NCBI GenBank assembly: GCA_914767715.1
Contig: OU612070.1
Coordinates: forward strand, 4,729,501 to 4,793,500
DNA length: 64,000 nt
Source of the DNA: Membranipora membranacea
Taxonomy: Eukaryota; Bryozoa; Gymnolaemata; Cheilostomatida; Membraniporidae
Direction: 5' to 3'
In this document: positions 51,001 to 63,168 of the stretch, piece after piece
How the letters are laid out: each line of letters opens with the position of its first letter
Position numbering within the stretch: position 1 is the stretch's first letter
Notes under the pieces: generated by a model
The model's database searches: none
Seen by the model: only the letters and a program-made list of their open reading frames with translations
Told to the model about the DNA's origin: nothing
Made by a program: the position numbers and the translations under genes

Positions 51001-52964
51001 AGTCACCACACAACTATACGTCACCACAGTCATCACTCACTTGAAACCATTTATGAATTATTTTAAAGAAAAAAACATCTGTGATCAATCTATACCCTCA
51101 CAAGTTACTATATATGGCCAACGAAAAGATAATTCAGATAAAACCCGAGCCTACATGTATTGTTTCATAAGTCACCTTCATTTATAAGTCTGGTGACAGA
51201 ATTTTGAAGTTTTGTGATAAACATAATAACATGATAAGATAATATGCCATGGGATGGGATGGAATCACTGCTTGGTTCTTTTAACCTTCAGTACAAACCC
51301 AAGACTCTGCATTCCAGTGAAGTATTGCATGACACATACATCTATGAAAACATTTCCAGGCATTATAACAAGGACTATGATACAGTTATAATGACATACT
51401 CACAAAATATTGCAACTCTGATCCCCTCTTTAATTTTGTCGAATATGCTCTTCTGATTCAGACTCATCATTCGGTTGGCATTTTCAAGCATGGGATGATC
51501 TGGGTTCACTTGGCTGTCAATCTTCACACCGAATGCTGTACTACTGATCATGTCCATTGTCAGAGAACCTATTCGCCTAAAAGTATCGAAAGAAATTCAC
51601 AAGACTAGTGGATAAATTTTGCAGCAGTTGTAATTATGATGGAGGGAGGTTTTCACTGAGTGACACAATGTTTTCTGGGAAATAAGGAGTACCACTAGTA
51701 GGCTATGTCATAATTTGACATCTAATCTTTTAATAAACCGAATAGCTGATTTATTATGCTGAATTAGGTTGACAGAATTCTTGGTCAGACTTTACATGTT
51801 CCATACCCAACAGTTAGAAGCACAATTTAATCGGCTCTTGGCGACAATGGCAATGTCATAAATCTTAAGAAAGATCGCTATATACCACCACTTATTTTGC
51901 TTACTTTTTGGTTTCGAAAGGTGTCCCTTCATCTGCTCTGAGGTACTTCACAAACATCTGTGCACAGTCGTTCACTCTGCCAAGCATCTGAAGTGGATTA
52001 ACTTAACATCATTTACTTTTATCACACTATAGTTTAAGTGCTCAAACTGTGCCGGATAGCTGCCAGTAGAAGTTCATTATCAACCACTTCTTACTTTGAG
52101 ATGCTGCTCCCAGCACAGTTTGAGCACTAAAACTAATCAAACTACTATTTTTACAATTGTCGTTAGAATAGATTGAGGAGCCTTTTTACTTTTTAGCAAA
52201 TGATATGAGCTTCTTTTAATTTTTTATCCATGGTGGGACCATCAGATATGAAGAAAATATTGCGACATGCACATAATGCTTACTCCTTTCAGTTTGCCGG
52301 AGGTGAAGGTCGGGGTAATTGATGACCTCACATGTCGCCATCTATCGTCCGTCAGCGCTGATATGAAGTAATCAAAATAGTTACCAAAGTTCAAATCATT
52401 TCTGTTAGGCATGTTGTGGAACTCTTTGATGTATGAGAGTCTCAAAAACTCCGGATCTGCTACTTCTAGTATTGGTGTTCTACCTCGATATGAACTGCAA
52501 ACAGCATACCAACAACAATAGCACAAGCCCGTGTATGAGCATAAACAAATAATAACTTATAGCATCAGCAAAAAACAAAAACACTTTTGTAACCTTTACG
52601 CTAGCGTAAAGCCCAGGGATCCGTGCATAGACATGGAGCTGTATCTTGACTTAGCAATACTGCGTCAATCAGGATGTAAATGAGACAAGCCGAGTTGCAG
52701 GACAGCGCCAATCACATGACATAGACAGAACTCAAAACATACACACCCTGATATCTTGCCATGCTTATCCATTTGTTTCTTGTCATACTGTGCGAAGCCC
52801 TACAATACAACAACAGCAATTACCAACATGAGGTATATTATATATATAAGCTAGCCTGATATCCACGTAATAAATGTATTAAACTATCCTATGGTCACCC
52901 CACATAGATCAACTTGAGAGGAGAACAATGCTGATAACTCAGATATATTATAGGATATACTTTG

Positions 52965-53002
<38 letters not shown>

Positions 53003-54020
53003 CTTTTATAAATAAATATATGATGGAATGATAGATTTATTGGACCGCAATTGATCAGGTGGAAACCATTACAGTTTCAAGTGGTAGCCACAAATTTTAT
53101 GCAGTGAAATCAATTAACTTTCCTTTTGTTTTGTTAGAAACACATATGGGTAACACCATAATACATTACGGGAAGATAAGAAACAAAAGATCAGGGAAAT
53201 ATAAGGGAAGGCAACTCACTCCAGCGCTCATTGCAGACAACATTGTTCCAAATAATGGTAACGGCCGATCTCCCTTCACTCCTTGTTTAGACCATGTGTT
53301 AAATGTCCATGTCAAGTAACTGCAACATCAAACAATGCAGCAAAGTTAATTCACAGGTTGCAATAGATACCCTTGAAGCAATATGTGTAGTGTGACTAAT
53401 CAATTCAGATTCATTATTTCGCAACATAGTGCTTGGATCAATCCAAATGTTTTTGAGCATCGATACTGTAAACATGACTTATTAACTATTGAAAAGAGCT
53501 ACCTTTTGAAGGTAATATTAAATGATGTCAGTTGGGCCACTTTCTGGCATTGTCGTAACGGTTCAGAGAGACATGTATTGTAATGTCGACTCGCAAGAGG
53601 TGGGCAGTAGAAGAGTGAATGAGGAGTAGGAGTACTCCTTCACATACAGGATTGAATAAAAAAGTCTATGGCTATCATTTACTCATCCTCACTACTTTCA
53701 AAAAGTTCTCTTAGAGATTGTTTGAAGCTGGCATCATGCCGTTCCAACGCTATCTCAACTCAACACTGACCAATGTTCACTCCGCTAATGGTGTTCATAA
53801 GGTGGTGGTCTGAAAATCAGCCTAAGTCTTGTTAGGGGTCATTTGGGCGATAATTGTCTGCACATTTTGCTGAGCTATTCACAACTTCAAGTTCAAAGGC
53901 CAAGAGACCTTAACTCATGTCTTGGTGAATGAATACTTACAAGTAGGCTAGCACTAGGGCTAGTGCTATCAATATCCATGTGAGAGATATTATATCGAGT
54001 AATCGTTCTAGTAGCTCCAT
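48017..54020 (-). CDS. Cytochrome P450, CYP3-clan-like, complete, 12 exons
   Basis: Exons in transcript order: 54020-53941, 53319-53220, 52799-52747, 52494-52284, 51987-51905, 51576-51404, 50872-50636, 50085-49961, 49776-49643, 49331-49194, 48733-48571, 48100-48017 (stop TGA). Phases all join, giving 526 residues, a normal microsomal P450 length. The start carries a membrane anchor (MELLERLL then a Leu/Ile/Ala-rich helix), followed by the proline-rich hinge ([12 protein letters not shown]). Also visible: helix [20 protein letters not shown]-helix oxygen-binding AGFETT (about 329-334), K-helix ExxR as ESMR (about 389-392), and the heme loop [15 protein letters not shown] with the Cys ligand at about 469. 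The helix C and heme-loop wording is closest to CYP3/CYP5-type sequences. It should be an ER-bound haem-thiolate monooxygenase working with NADPH-P450 reductase; the substrate cannot be inferred. No pseudogene lesions. Confidence 0.94.
50201..50291. repeat. 11 bp tandem repeat in P450 intron
   Basis: About eight perfect head-to-tail copies of CCTCTCGCAGA occupy 91 bases in the intron between the P450 exons ending at 50085 and starting at 50636. There is no spacer, so it is a simple minisatellite. Confidence 0.9.
52968..53000. repeat. (TA)n microsatellite
   Basis: An uninterrupted TA run of about 33 bases in the P450 intron between exons 2 and 3. Confidence 0.9.
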
Positions 54021-54332
54021 AACATACAGTGGTATAGTGTATGCCTTCTTTCTTTGACTTACTACACAGACACTCGGTTGACAAGTTAATGGCTAGCAAT
54101 CAGACATACTCACTGCCCTGTTTGATTAAGAATGTCTGAGCTTTGTTTACATAACAGATAACAGTTGATGCGTATCATACTCATGTGCCTTTATAATACT
54201 TCTGAATCTAGATTAGTGATAAGGTTTGAGTTTGTGGCGCACTAACTGGGTCAACACCACATAGACTTTATAATTATTAAGTCTATGGTCAACACTGAGT
54301 GCTGTGATAAACCTGCCATACTGACTCTCGTG

Positions 54333-54687
54333 ATCTGACTGGGCATGTAGATCACTGATAAACTAGGCTATTTTTACCACAAAGAGAATGTCGTAAGGCT
54401 AAGTATGTATCATGCGTGACTTGAATTTGCGCTGTGCAAGAACAATGAGTTTAGTTTGGGTTCTGATTGCAACTTTGGATAAGGGGAGATGGGTCGGGAC
54501 ATCCCCTGCATAAACTGTCAATCAAAATCAGCTAATAATGACAAGAGAGGATAACTATTAATAACGAATCCGCACGCTTTGGGGAAAATGTCACCAGAGC
54601 AGGTAGCCAATCAGATGGCTTCGGAATTCCGAGACTCAATTTTGCAGAGATCAGCTCATGCCCAGAGCTGAGCATGCGCAGAATGTA
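54333..54687 (+). repeat. Dispersed repeat, segment A, first copy
   Basis: Starts CTGACTGGGCATGTAGATCA and ends near GAGCATGCGCAGAATG. It recurs in the same orientation at 61493-61839 with a few per cent difference. No coding frame. Here it lies just upstream of the reverse transcriptase fragment. Confidence 0.8.
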
Positions 54688-54737
54688 AACCTGCATGATT
54701 CCACCTGTTATCAGACATTACCTACGGAAGACGAGCA

Positions 54738-55658
54738 ATGACAAACAATTATTTTCATTTTTCCCAAGAAAAAAATTGTGTTTCATCCCTCGGCTTCGCT
54801 ATTTGCCCGGGCTATGACAGGGAAAATTTTGATAATCAGCAGGTAAAAAAAAAGTTTGTCAGTACTCGGCTACACAAAGTTCTGTTTCTGCTCTATATAA
54901 ATGATTTGACATGCGATTTAGAATCTGACATCAGACTTTATGCTGATGATGCACTGCTGTGCAAGGTCATATACAATGATGATGATGCGGTTGCATTCCA
55001 AACCGACATTAACAGAATGGCTAAATGGGCTGAGAAGTGGAAGATGGTGTTTAATGTCAGCAAATGTATTCATTTAGAAATGGGAAATTTGACCCCTACG
55101 CATCATTTTTGTCTCAATGGTCAGATTATCCCACAGGGCACTATTGTAAAATATCTAGGTGTTAAAATAGACTCTAAGCTTAAATTCAAAGAACACATCG
55201 ATGATATAGTTAGGAAAGATAATCAGCTCCGAGGTATGATTGGACGATGCCTTAACTGTGCTAATGAGAAGACCAAACTCTTGGCTTTTAATACCATTGT
55301 TCGACCCACAGTTGAATATGCCTCACAAGTTTGGTCCCCACAGGTTGAGCAGCGGATCACTTCTATTGACTCGGTGCAACGTAAAGCAGTCAGGTGGATC
55401 TACCACCTGGATCAAATGGACAGCGTCACAGAGACTATGGAAAAACATAACATTATTTCTTTGTTTGACAGGCGACATCATTTAGACATACAGCTGATCA
55501 ACAAAATACAGCTTGGAGATTATGATATTGACATCAATGATTATATAACTTTTGTAACCACACACTATACCAGAGGTAACACAATTAACCCTCAATTTAA
55601 CTCTAACACTTTTAAAGACACCTTTTACAACCGCATGCGATCACATGTTAAATGCTAA
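54738..55658 (+). mobile_element. 5'-truncated non-LTR retrotransposon reverse transcriptase
   Basis: An intronless 306-codon open frame. From about 54850 it reads FLLYINDLTCDLESDIRLYA then DDALL (catalytic YADD at about 54939-54950). After that come RT palm/thumb landmarks KYLGVKIDSKLKFKEHI (the YLGV motif), NTIVRPTVEYASQVWSP, and VQRKAVRWIY, typical of LINE elements. The first 37 codons are from an adjoining repeat (54716-54845), not RT. The endonuclease, fingers and the SPLLFLLYIND-type region before the catalytic motif are lost or altered (RLHKVLFLLYINDL). It is a dead insertion without the parts needed to move, although the frame has stayed open. Confidence 0.85.
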
Positions 55659-57013
55659 AACTTAGATTAAATGATTCGATAGCCCTGATCACAATGACTC
55701 ATGCTCAACCGTAACAATGTACTAGGACATGCCCATAACTTTTTGGTTTTTGTGCATTATGATTAAATGGGCATGTAACAACAACACTTTATTTTTGCGT
55801 TTCAGAGGCAAATGTTTTATGCTTATTATTTATATTTAAATTATTTATAGATTTTCTATGCCTGAAAGTTGATTAACTGTGTCTATAAATGTTATTTTTT
55901 CCATGAGTCTACTGCAGACGCTGACTTCATTTTCAACACTGATCAACGCTAGACCCGAACAATCAAAGCTACACTTCCGTCTTATGCTTTTCCCCAAAGG
56001 CGCGTCGGAGTAACCTGAAGAGAGAGAGAGAGAGAGAGGTAACTCCCAGTAAGGATGAGTTATCCTAGCCTGAATAAGAGCTCTTACGCAATCGGTAACA
56101 GGTTTTGTGGGCGTGTCTTTTCTTGGCGGCTATAACAAAGTGACTCAGTTCTCTGAAAGTTAGTTGACAATAGAATAGCAAAGCACCTCAATGTAGGTAG
56201 TTATAGTCAAGCCTGAGCAGGATAAGCCAAGAAGATGAGGAGCTGGGAGTTCTATGGAATATGCAAACCAAATATAATATGAGTATGATACTATATGGCT
56301 ATCTATATATATGCGCTTGAAAGTAATGATCCGATCTGATGATTGCAATGAACTCCCTCCTCTTTCATTGTTCATTATTAATGTAAGTAAAGTACATACA
56401 TGGGAGGTGCAAATCACCAATCCTTATGTGGACATGAAAAGATCCATTATGTGATGTGAGTAGTCAGTAAATGAGTAATAATTGTAACTACAGTAAATGC
56501 ACAGGAATATAGCCATGCTCCAAAGGAGGTGACCCTCTGCAAGAGTCCGATGGATAAAAAATATCATTCATTGTCAATCACAATATTGAATATTATTATC
56601 GCTCCAGTGACTCACTCCGATTATCATCATCATGTAATCTATGTGTGTAGTCACATACATATGACTAAGGATTGGAGTAACAGGCTACTCCTTGATATGA
56701 CCAATACAAAACACCAAGGTTGGTCACATGTATGTGACTACATAATGTATTCTTATTTTGGTGGTGATGTGTCACTGCCGCTTCTATGTTTGATTTCTTT
56801 CTTTGTAACCAAACCGCACCTTTTTCTCATCTAACCTACAAATCAACCAACGTTGAGATATTGACAACCTACATTACCAGACATCATCACTGTAATCTGC
56901 TTATCATCTGCCTCATGCTTTCCCCAAAAGGCGCGTCAGAGTATCCTTTAGTTAGTTAGAGTGCTCTGAAGCCATCAGCATTAATAGACAGTTTTGTTAT
57001 GTGAATCTTTCAG
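55659..57013. other. Repeat-rich intergenic or intronic stretch
   Basis: It holds a (GA)n run at 56018-56036 and two copies of a TTTCCCCAAAGGCGCGTC-like word (55989 and 56919). A foldback hairpin lies at 56647-56741. No exon could be supported, although upstream exons of the 57014-60316 gene may lie here. Confidence 0.4.
56647..56741. repeat. Foldback hairpin, MITE-like
   Basis: GTAGTCACATACATATGAC (56647-56665) pairs with GTCACATGTATGTGACTAC (56723-56741). GGAGTA/TACTCC forms an inner stem. The total is 95 bp with no coding capacity. Confidence 0.6.
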
Positions 57014-60000
57014 GTGGAACATGGGACTTGTAAAGATGGTAATGTTAATGACTGCCCTGGTTTGCAGTCGACAGATGACATCACTATCATTGCCTCCATG
57101 AGGCCGCTGCTCTCTCATCAGCAGCAGACAATGGTAACAGGTTGTTTTACTAAATTTAGTTTTGTTATGATACAAATTTGCAAAGCATGTATAGGTGTAG
57201 GCTTGATGTCATCATGGATTGGATTAATATGAAAATCCATGCTGTCATCTTGCAGATCATTCACTATATAACACCTCTGCAAACCTCTGTAAAGTGACCT
57301 CAGAGTGAATACAAGGAGTAAGTGAAATCTATCCTGTTAGCTGGTCAATCATTTTTCCTGTCTCTGCTACAGTTCAAACTCTCACACCCTCTCATCCTCG
57401 CTGTCGCATTGGTTAACTTGATTATTTGTATATAGGCATAGCTGTTAAATCCATATTCTCGACAGGGTGGTGTAGTGGTTAGAATTTGAGAGTTGCAGGT
57501 TCAAATCCCAGTCACTACTCATGCTGGTAAAGGAGGTGAGCTCTCCGAACAATAGCCTAGCTTGCCCACCCTAACTTTGAACAAGTGTGCGCTGATTAAA
57601 TGAGTTGTATCATTAATCTTATGTAAGCATATTCTCATTGCCCCCCCCCCCCCCCCCGAAAGTGGCAATGAATTGCAAATAAAGTGAATATTATATATTT
57701 GACAGCTCTGATTTTTACACACATGTGTCTCACATACAGACTATATAAGATTATTTATAACAAGCAAAATGATTATAAAAACTTGAAAACTGTTGAAGAG
57801 GCTGAATAAGATGCGGATTTATTAGATGAAAAGCGACACCCCACTCCCCCAACATAACAATCTCGATAAGAGCTTTAGTCTGTTTATACTCTGTATGAGA
57901 CATTTAAGAACATCTCACCCACCAGAATCAGACTATGTACAGTCCAACACACAGTGTCAAGGCCCCAATAAGAGGCACATGGTGTCTGAATCTCCCTACT
58001 TAGTTCATTGTTTAGCTCTTGGTTCTTATCTCAATTATTTTTCTTTGAAAAAATCCTTCTGTATATGTCAACAGTCTAATCAATCAACATTCCCTTATCC
58101 TGTGGTTTTTGATCATCATATTTCTTGAATACCTCCCTACGCTCATTTAGCTGTGTATAATCCAATATCAATTAGTTTTCTTTCAACAGAAACCTGCTAA
58201 ATTAGCTGAAACTACAGCAAGGAGAAACCCTTCAATCCATGCAAGCTCTTACCCTGCTGCCTCTTGTCCAGCAGCACCAGGAAACACCAAACAGGAACAG
58301 AAAGCAACCAGAGAGAGAACTCCTCACAAATTTCCACAGCAGGAATCAATGTTTGCAGAGGGTAAGGATACTGAGCTGATAATATTATATGGGAGACTAA
58401 TTTGTTGGCTCAAACTTTGCTTGGGTCACTGGAATTGAAATTCCATTTTCATTACCCTAACCGAACCAGTGTTGGGTTAGGTCAGGGTTTCAATGATGGA
58501 ATGACATTTCCAGCAACCAAAGCAAACTATGTGTTGAGCACTCAAACTAGTGTGTACTGTATACTGTCTGAAGCTTTATCATAATTCTTACTTTGCGATG
58601 TTTTATTATCAGGGTACAAAGTGGTGTCTAGTGGTGAAATAGTTCAACGGTGTTTATTCAAGGTTTCAAGAAGTAGGATATACACTTATTTGAAGCATAT
58701 TATGCTGCGGTAACTGTAAATTGCTGAACAGGCTGAACGGACTGAACAGCTGAACAGAATTTCTCAGACTAAAATTATTATTTGTAGTCATTTCTCTGGG
58801 TGACTATCACTTCTCAAACATATTCCTCTTAACCAAATGATTTGATGAGTCACTAAGTTCCTGTTGGCACCTAATATAACCAATTTAGGACACGCAAATG
58901 AAGCAATCAATGTGCCATTTCTGACAAAATCTGATGGTGTTCTGGAAATTGGACACCAGAAACATTATTATTATCCAGCTCAACCTTCCATCTAGCCAGT
59001 CTTAACAAGCTTTGTTTATAAGGGGAGGGGGGGGCTACTTTCCATCCATTCACTAGTAGTGTAACGACGAAAAATTTACTGTGAATAAAATTGAAAGAAA
59101 CCAAGGTGAATGTAAACTTAAATTAAATAATTTAATGAGAAGAATATAAAGAATTGTCCATGCTTATGCAAAATTAGCCAATCATATAAAGAATCAAACA
59201 AATAGTAGTCTGAGAAATTCTGTTCAGCTGTTCAGTCTGTTCAGCCTGTTCAGCAATTTACAGTTACCCTATTATGTTGTTCTTTGAACCTGGAGCAAAC
59301 AGGCCCACAAAAACAGCTGGAGAACAAGCTTATCAAAAGGTTTGAGCAAGACAAAGCAGGTTAGTAATAGTATGATGGATGTGCAATGATTGCGTATTGA
59401 AGCATCTTTTTAAAATAAAAACAACTCTTAGCCCTGACATTTTGTCCATGCTATAACATACAACTCCTATTTTACACTATTCAGTCAATTCATAAGGACT
59501 TGGCAAAAATTCAAAACTTGGGAATTTGTCTTTGGTACTAGTACCAATGAACTAATGCTAGTACAACCCCTTTATCATTTACAGAAAAAATCTTGGGGAC
59601 TGGGGCCTTCAGGTAATCTCTAAACACAGAGCGAATCATAGAGATACTTATGTTTGTTTGCGATATTAATGAATTATATTAGCAAACTCAATCAGGGTGC
59701 TTGGTCACTGGGTGCAGGCCCCAGAGAACTGAGAATAAGGTTCATTGCGTAAGGCAGCCCTCGCACCCTGTATTGCTATGCCTAATCCTGCATATGTTCC
59801 CAAGATTGTCATTCTGTGAGAGTGCCATGAAATGGGGACAGACTTGTGTTTTTTTGTGTGAGAAGAGTAATGTATTGGGATTATTTTTCCACATTTCATT
59901 TTGAAAAATGACCACTGTGTGGAAGTTAACCTGATGTTGAACAGTGATGGTGAACTGAGGGTAATTCATCAATAGCGTGTAAATAGACTTGTATTTTCCT

Positions 60001-60316
60001 GTACTGTAACAATGTTTGTATGTGCCTCCATTTAAAAAAGTTCACAAATCAACAACCAGATTTATGAAACCTAAATTTGTTACAGTTAGAAAACACAGCA
60101 AGAACTCAATACTGTACTGTACTTATCTAAAGCACCGTCAAGCTTGGAGTTTCAGTGTCCGAAGTTTGCCATTGTTCAGCTAAAATTAACTATGTGAAGT
60201 GTGATTTATACCCAAAAAGAAACATATACTCCAGGAAAATTCATGATTTCATGAGTTTTATCACGTTGCATGTATTTATTGTTTCAGGCAGCACGGAAAA
60301 AGACATTGGAATGTGA
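57014..60316 (+). CDS. Unrecognised gene, last four exons
   Basis: Exons 57014-57133, 58190-58361, 59303-59359 and 60288-60316 (stop TGA) have standard borders and join in phase (0, 0 to 1, 1 to 1, 1 to stop), giving 125 residues. The first encodes VEHGTCKDGNVNDCPGLQST and a stretch ending SHQQQTM. The second is rich in Ala, Pro, Ser and Lys (KPAKLAETTARRNPS). The third is a short charged helix (QKQLENKLIKRFEQDKA). The last adds GSTEKDIGM. It looks like a disordered C-terminal tail. The 5' part was not found. An AATAAA occurs near 60484. A 566 bp MITE sits in the intron before the third exon. I recognise no family; consistent phase at three junctions is the main support. Confidence 0.5.
57463..57520 (+). 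repeat. tRNA-derived SINE head (candidate)
   Basis: A-box-like TGGTGTAGTGG (57468-57478) and B-box GGTTCAAATCC (57498-57508) are present. Spacing is about 10 bases too short for a real tRNA and no cloverleaf forms. This fits a tRNA-derived SINE or tRNA relic in an intron of the 57014-60316 gene. Confidence 0.45.
57642..57657. repeat. Poly(C) tract
   Basis: A run of about 16 cytosines. Length is likely to vary or be mis-sequenced. Confidence 0.85.
58705..59270. mobile_element. 566 bp MITE with ATTATG target duplication
   Basis: The inverted terminal arms are about 70 bp: GGTAACTGTAAATTGCTGAA at the left and TTCAGCAATTTACAGTTACC at the right. Both contain several CTGAACAG-type 8-10 bp subrepeats. 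ATTATG occurs directly outside each end (58699-58704 and 59271-59276). There is no transposase frame. It is inserted in an intron of the unrecognised + strand gene. Confidence 0.75.
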
Positions 60317-62377
60317 TTGCTGGTGATTGCGGTCCATAAAGAATGTTACCTGCACCTTTGCATTTTCACTAACAGGCCTTGTCCATTTAGGGTGCATCTA
60401 TTTTCTGAGTGTATGTCACACTCGGCCAATGTATGTTTTGGATAAAATAAGTTGAAAAAAAAACAATTATTAGATGGTACTGCAATAAAATTTACAAACA
60501 GAAGCTCATCAATATTGGTTCCTTGTCTAAATTAATGGCAAAGTTTGTGGGTAGTAATTATACAAGGCCTTCAGTATAAGGCATACAATGATTGTGTATC
60601 GATCGATTGTTTTTGTCGGTTTTCACAACTTATGTACCTGTTTATGTGAATTGTTATATCATTGACTACTCATTCAAGTTCCACCTTAAGTTTTACTACC
60701 TGAAGACATGACAATGAGTCCCTCTCACTCCTTGGATGCACTACAATTGGCGCTTTAACTTAACTTAATCTCTTTCGATTAAAATGGTGATGTAGCGGTA
60801 TATCCCGTATCTCTGCTAATAGTTGCATGACTATGAGCCTTGAAGAAAAATCTTGTTTTGGCTTTGGATCTCTCATATTTTTGCTATTTTGAAGACTGAG
60901 TAACATGTATCATATTTCGCAAAAGGTCTCTTTCTGTGCATGTTTTTGCTTCCATTGGCAGTTGGAGATCTCCATTCCTGCAAATTGTAAATAGTGTCCT
61001 GCTATATTTGAATCAAGCACCCTATTCAGTTTGGTAACAGATTGCAGAAGCATACCTCTTTTTGAACTGTACATGGATTGGATTTTCCAAAAAAAGGGGA
61101 GATATGATAGCATCAGATTAGAAAAAAGGGTATGAATGATACACCATTCCATTGGTCTAAACACGGGTTGCTATATCTGTGACCAAGCCCAAGGACTGAA
61201 ATTGACTATTTCCTTGCTGTCACTGCTGAGGTGTGTACTACTCATCAAAAGTCATTGGATTGCACCTGTCAGTGTCCAATTTAAAATCTTGAAGGATGTT
61301 ATGAGGTTGATTTAAATGTCTGCTTGACAAAAGCAAGATGTAATCTGAGAACAACAAAAAGATAGCCACATATTGCACTTCACATTTAAGCCACACCCAC
61401 AGCAATTACATTATTCCGATTGAGTGTTACTTATATGACAGTAAATGAATTAGAGTTGTCCCCTCTTTGTGTGTAGACGAGGTGAGACACATACTGACTG
61501 GGCATGTAGATCACTGATAAACTAGGCTATCATTACCACAAAGCAGGTGTTGTAAGGCTAAGTATGCATCATGCGTGACTTGAATTTGCGCATGTGCAAG
61601 AACAATGAGTTTAGTTTGGGTTCTGATTGCAACTTTGGAAAGGGGAAATGGGATATCCCCTGCATACACTGTCAATCAAAAGCAGCTAATAATGACAAGA
61701 GAGGATAACTATTAAGAACAAATCCGCACGCTTTGGGGAGTATGTCACCAGAGCAGGTAGCCAATCAGATGGCTTCGGAATTCCGAGGCTCAATTTTGCA
61801 GAGGTCAGCTCATGCCCAGAGCTGAGCATGCGCAGAATGGGTGAGACATGTAAATTATTTTACCTGCAGGTATACAAAATTTTATATGTCATAGTCCGGG
61901 CAAATACCGAAGCCGAGGGGTGACACAGAATTTTGTTCCTGTGTAGAAAATAAAAAATTCTTTATGTCATCGTTCGTCTTCCGTAATTACCGTGAAGTTG
62001 GAGTTGCCTCTATTTTATGTGAGACTGGACAGCTCAAAAGTGATATTTGCAAACTTGGGATTTCAAATTTTTCAACAAGACTTGTTTAACTGAATGATCA
62101 TTCCAATCAACCTTCTACTGATACTACATGGCCTAAAATCTTTAATTTCAGAGAAGCCAACCTCACACTTTTTGAGTTTTTGATGTCATCTTAAACACAG
62201 TGGAGGCATTCGCAACCTGATCTGCGTTACTACGCAACATCTCTGAAACAGAATTATCTGTGTTGTCTAATCGTGTGCGCTGTGTCACTTGAATATTGTG
62301 TTTACTTCATGTACTTGGTAAATAGTAAATCTTGGCAAGTGAAGATCTAATATAAGGGAGAGAACTAACACACTCAC
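60317..62377. other. Non-coding stretch with a dispersed repeat
   Basis: The first part is the 3' UTR of the upstream gene. From 61493 to about 61990 it is the dispersed repeat (segments A and B). No exon with good borders was seen elsewhere. Confidence 0.5.
61493..61990. repeat. Dispersed repeat, second copy, with segment B inverted
   Basis: Segment A (61493-61839) is in the same orientation as 54333-54687. Segment B (about 61865-61990; landmark CCGGGCAAATACCGAAGCCG) is the reverse complement of 54716-54845 (landmark CGGCTTCGCTATTTGCCCGG). The two modules therefore differ in relative orientation between the copies. Confidence 0.75.
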
Positions 62378-62467
62378 AGCAACTTCAATCAACACCTTTT
62401 TATTAGCATAATAATGATCAATAATATAATTAAACCTGTGTTTTGGTTTCTCTCCCTCTTCAATTGC
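62378..62467 (-). CDS. Possible isolated 30-codon exon
   Basis: On the minus strand an acceptor (ttcttcacag) precedes an open 90-base exon reading AIEEGEKPKHRFNYIIDHYY and ending IEVA before the donor gtgagtg. Phase 0 at both sides. No family was recognised and no partner exon was found. Because the lectin exon upstream ends in a stop, it would belong to another gene. Confidence 0.3.
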
Positions 62468-63168
62468 CTGTGAAGAACAATTCATACATACTGTGATAAA
62501 TGTATTCATAATTTTTACAGGAACTGAGTATCGGTTTGTCGCATTCGCTCTGATTAGTTAATACTGCAGCCACAACCAACATCTCTAGGGCTTCACAATT
62601 ATTTTAAAATTTAAAATCGTTAATTGTGGTGTCTACCCAAAGAACTAGTAGAAAACTCCTGTAGACAACTGCTGTAAACTGCGCTGTTTAAAATGTCAAA
62701 TAAATTGACTAGGATGAAAAGACCATGATGGGATATAAAGAAAATGGTTTCCCCATATCTCTGATTCCTGTATAAATAATATGGGTATTCTAGTGAGAGC
62801 TAACTTTGTGTAATTGCGTGCTGTCAGAATCTAAGGATCACTGGTCACTATAAGGAGAGTTTAACACACTTTTAATTTTGATGATCTTTACTGAGTTGTT
62901 ATTGACAACAACTCAAAATCATATAAAATATATTGATAAACGTACATTTATATTTTCTTTAGCAAAGTAGACAACGATCTGCTCTTGATAGCAATCCCTG
63001 TAGCAATACATCAATGTGTGGTCTATTCGTGTTTAGGTTGTTTAGTTTTGTTAAACTGTTTGATTTATTTATCAGCAAATGATAATGATATCATCAGGAT
63101 AAACATTTTTTTGTTTAATTATGAATAACCTTTTTATCTGCAGTATATCATCAATAAACCAACTATTT

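Noticed and set aside
54738-54848. N-terminal part of the 306-codon frame as RT domain
   Set aside because: The sequence belongs to dispersed repeat module B, which also occurs inverted at about 61865-61990. RT similarity starts only after about 54850.
57463-57520. Intact tRNA gene
   Set aside because: The A and B boxes are too close and no cloverleaf can be drawn.
60910-61164. 84-codon minus-strand frame
   Set aside because: No splice context, no recognisable motif, and composition like surrounding non-coding DNA.
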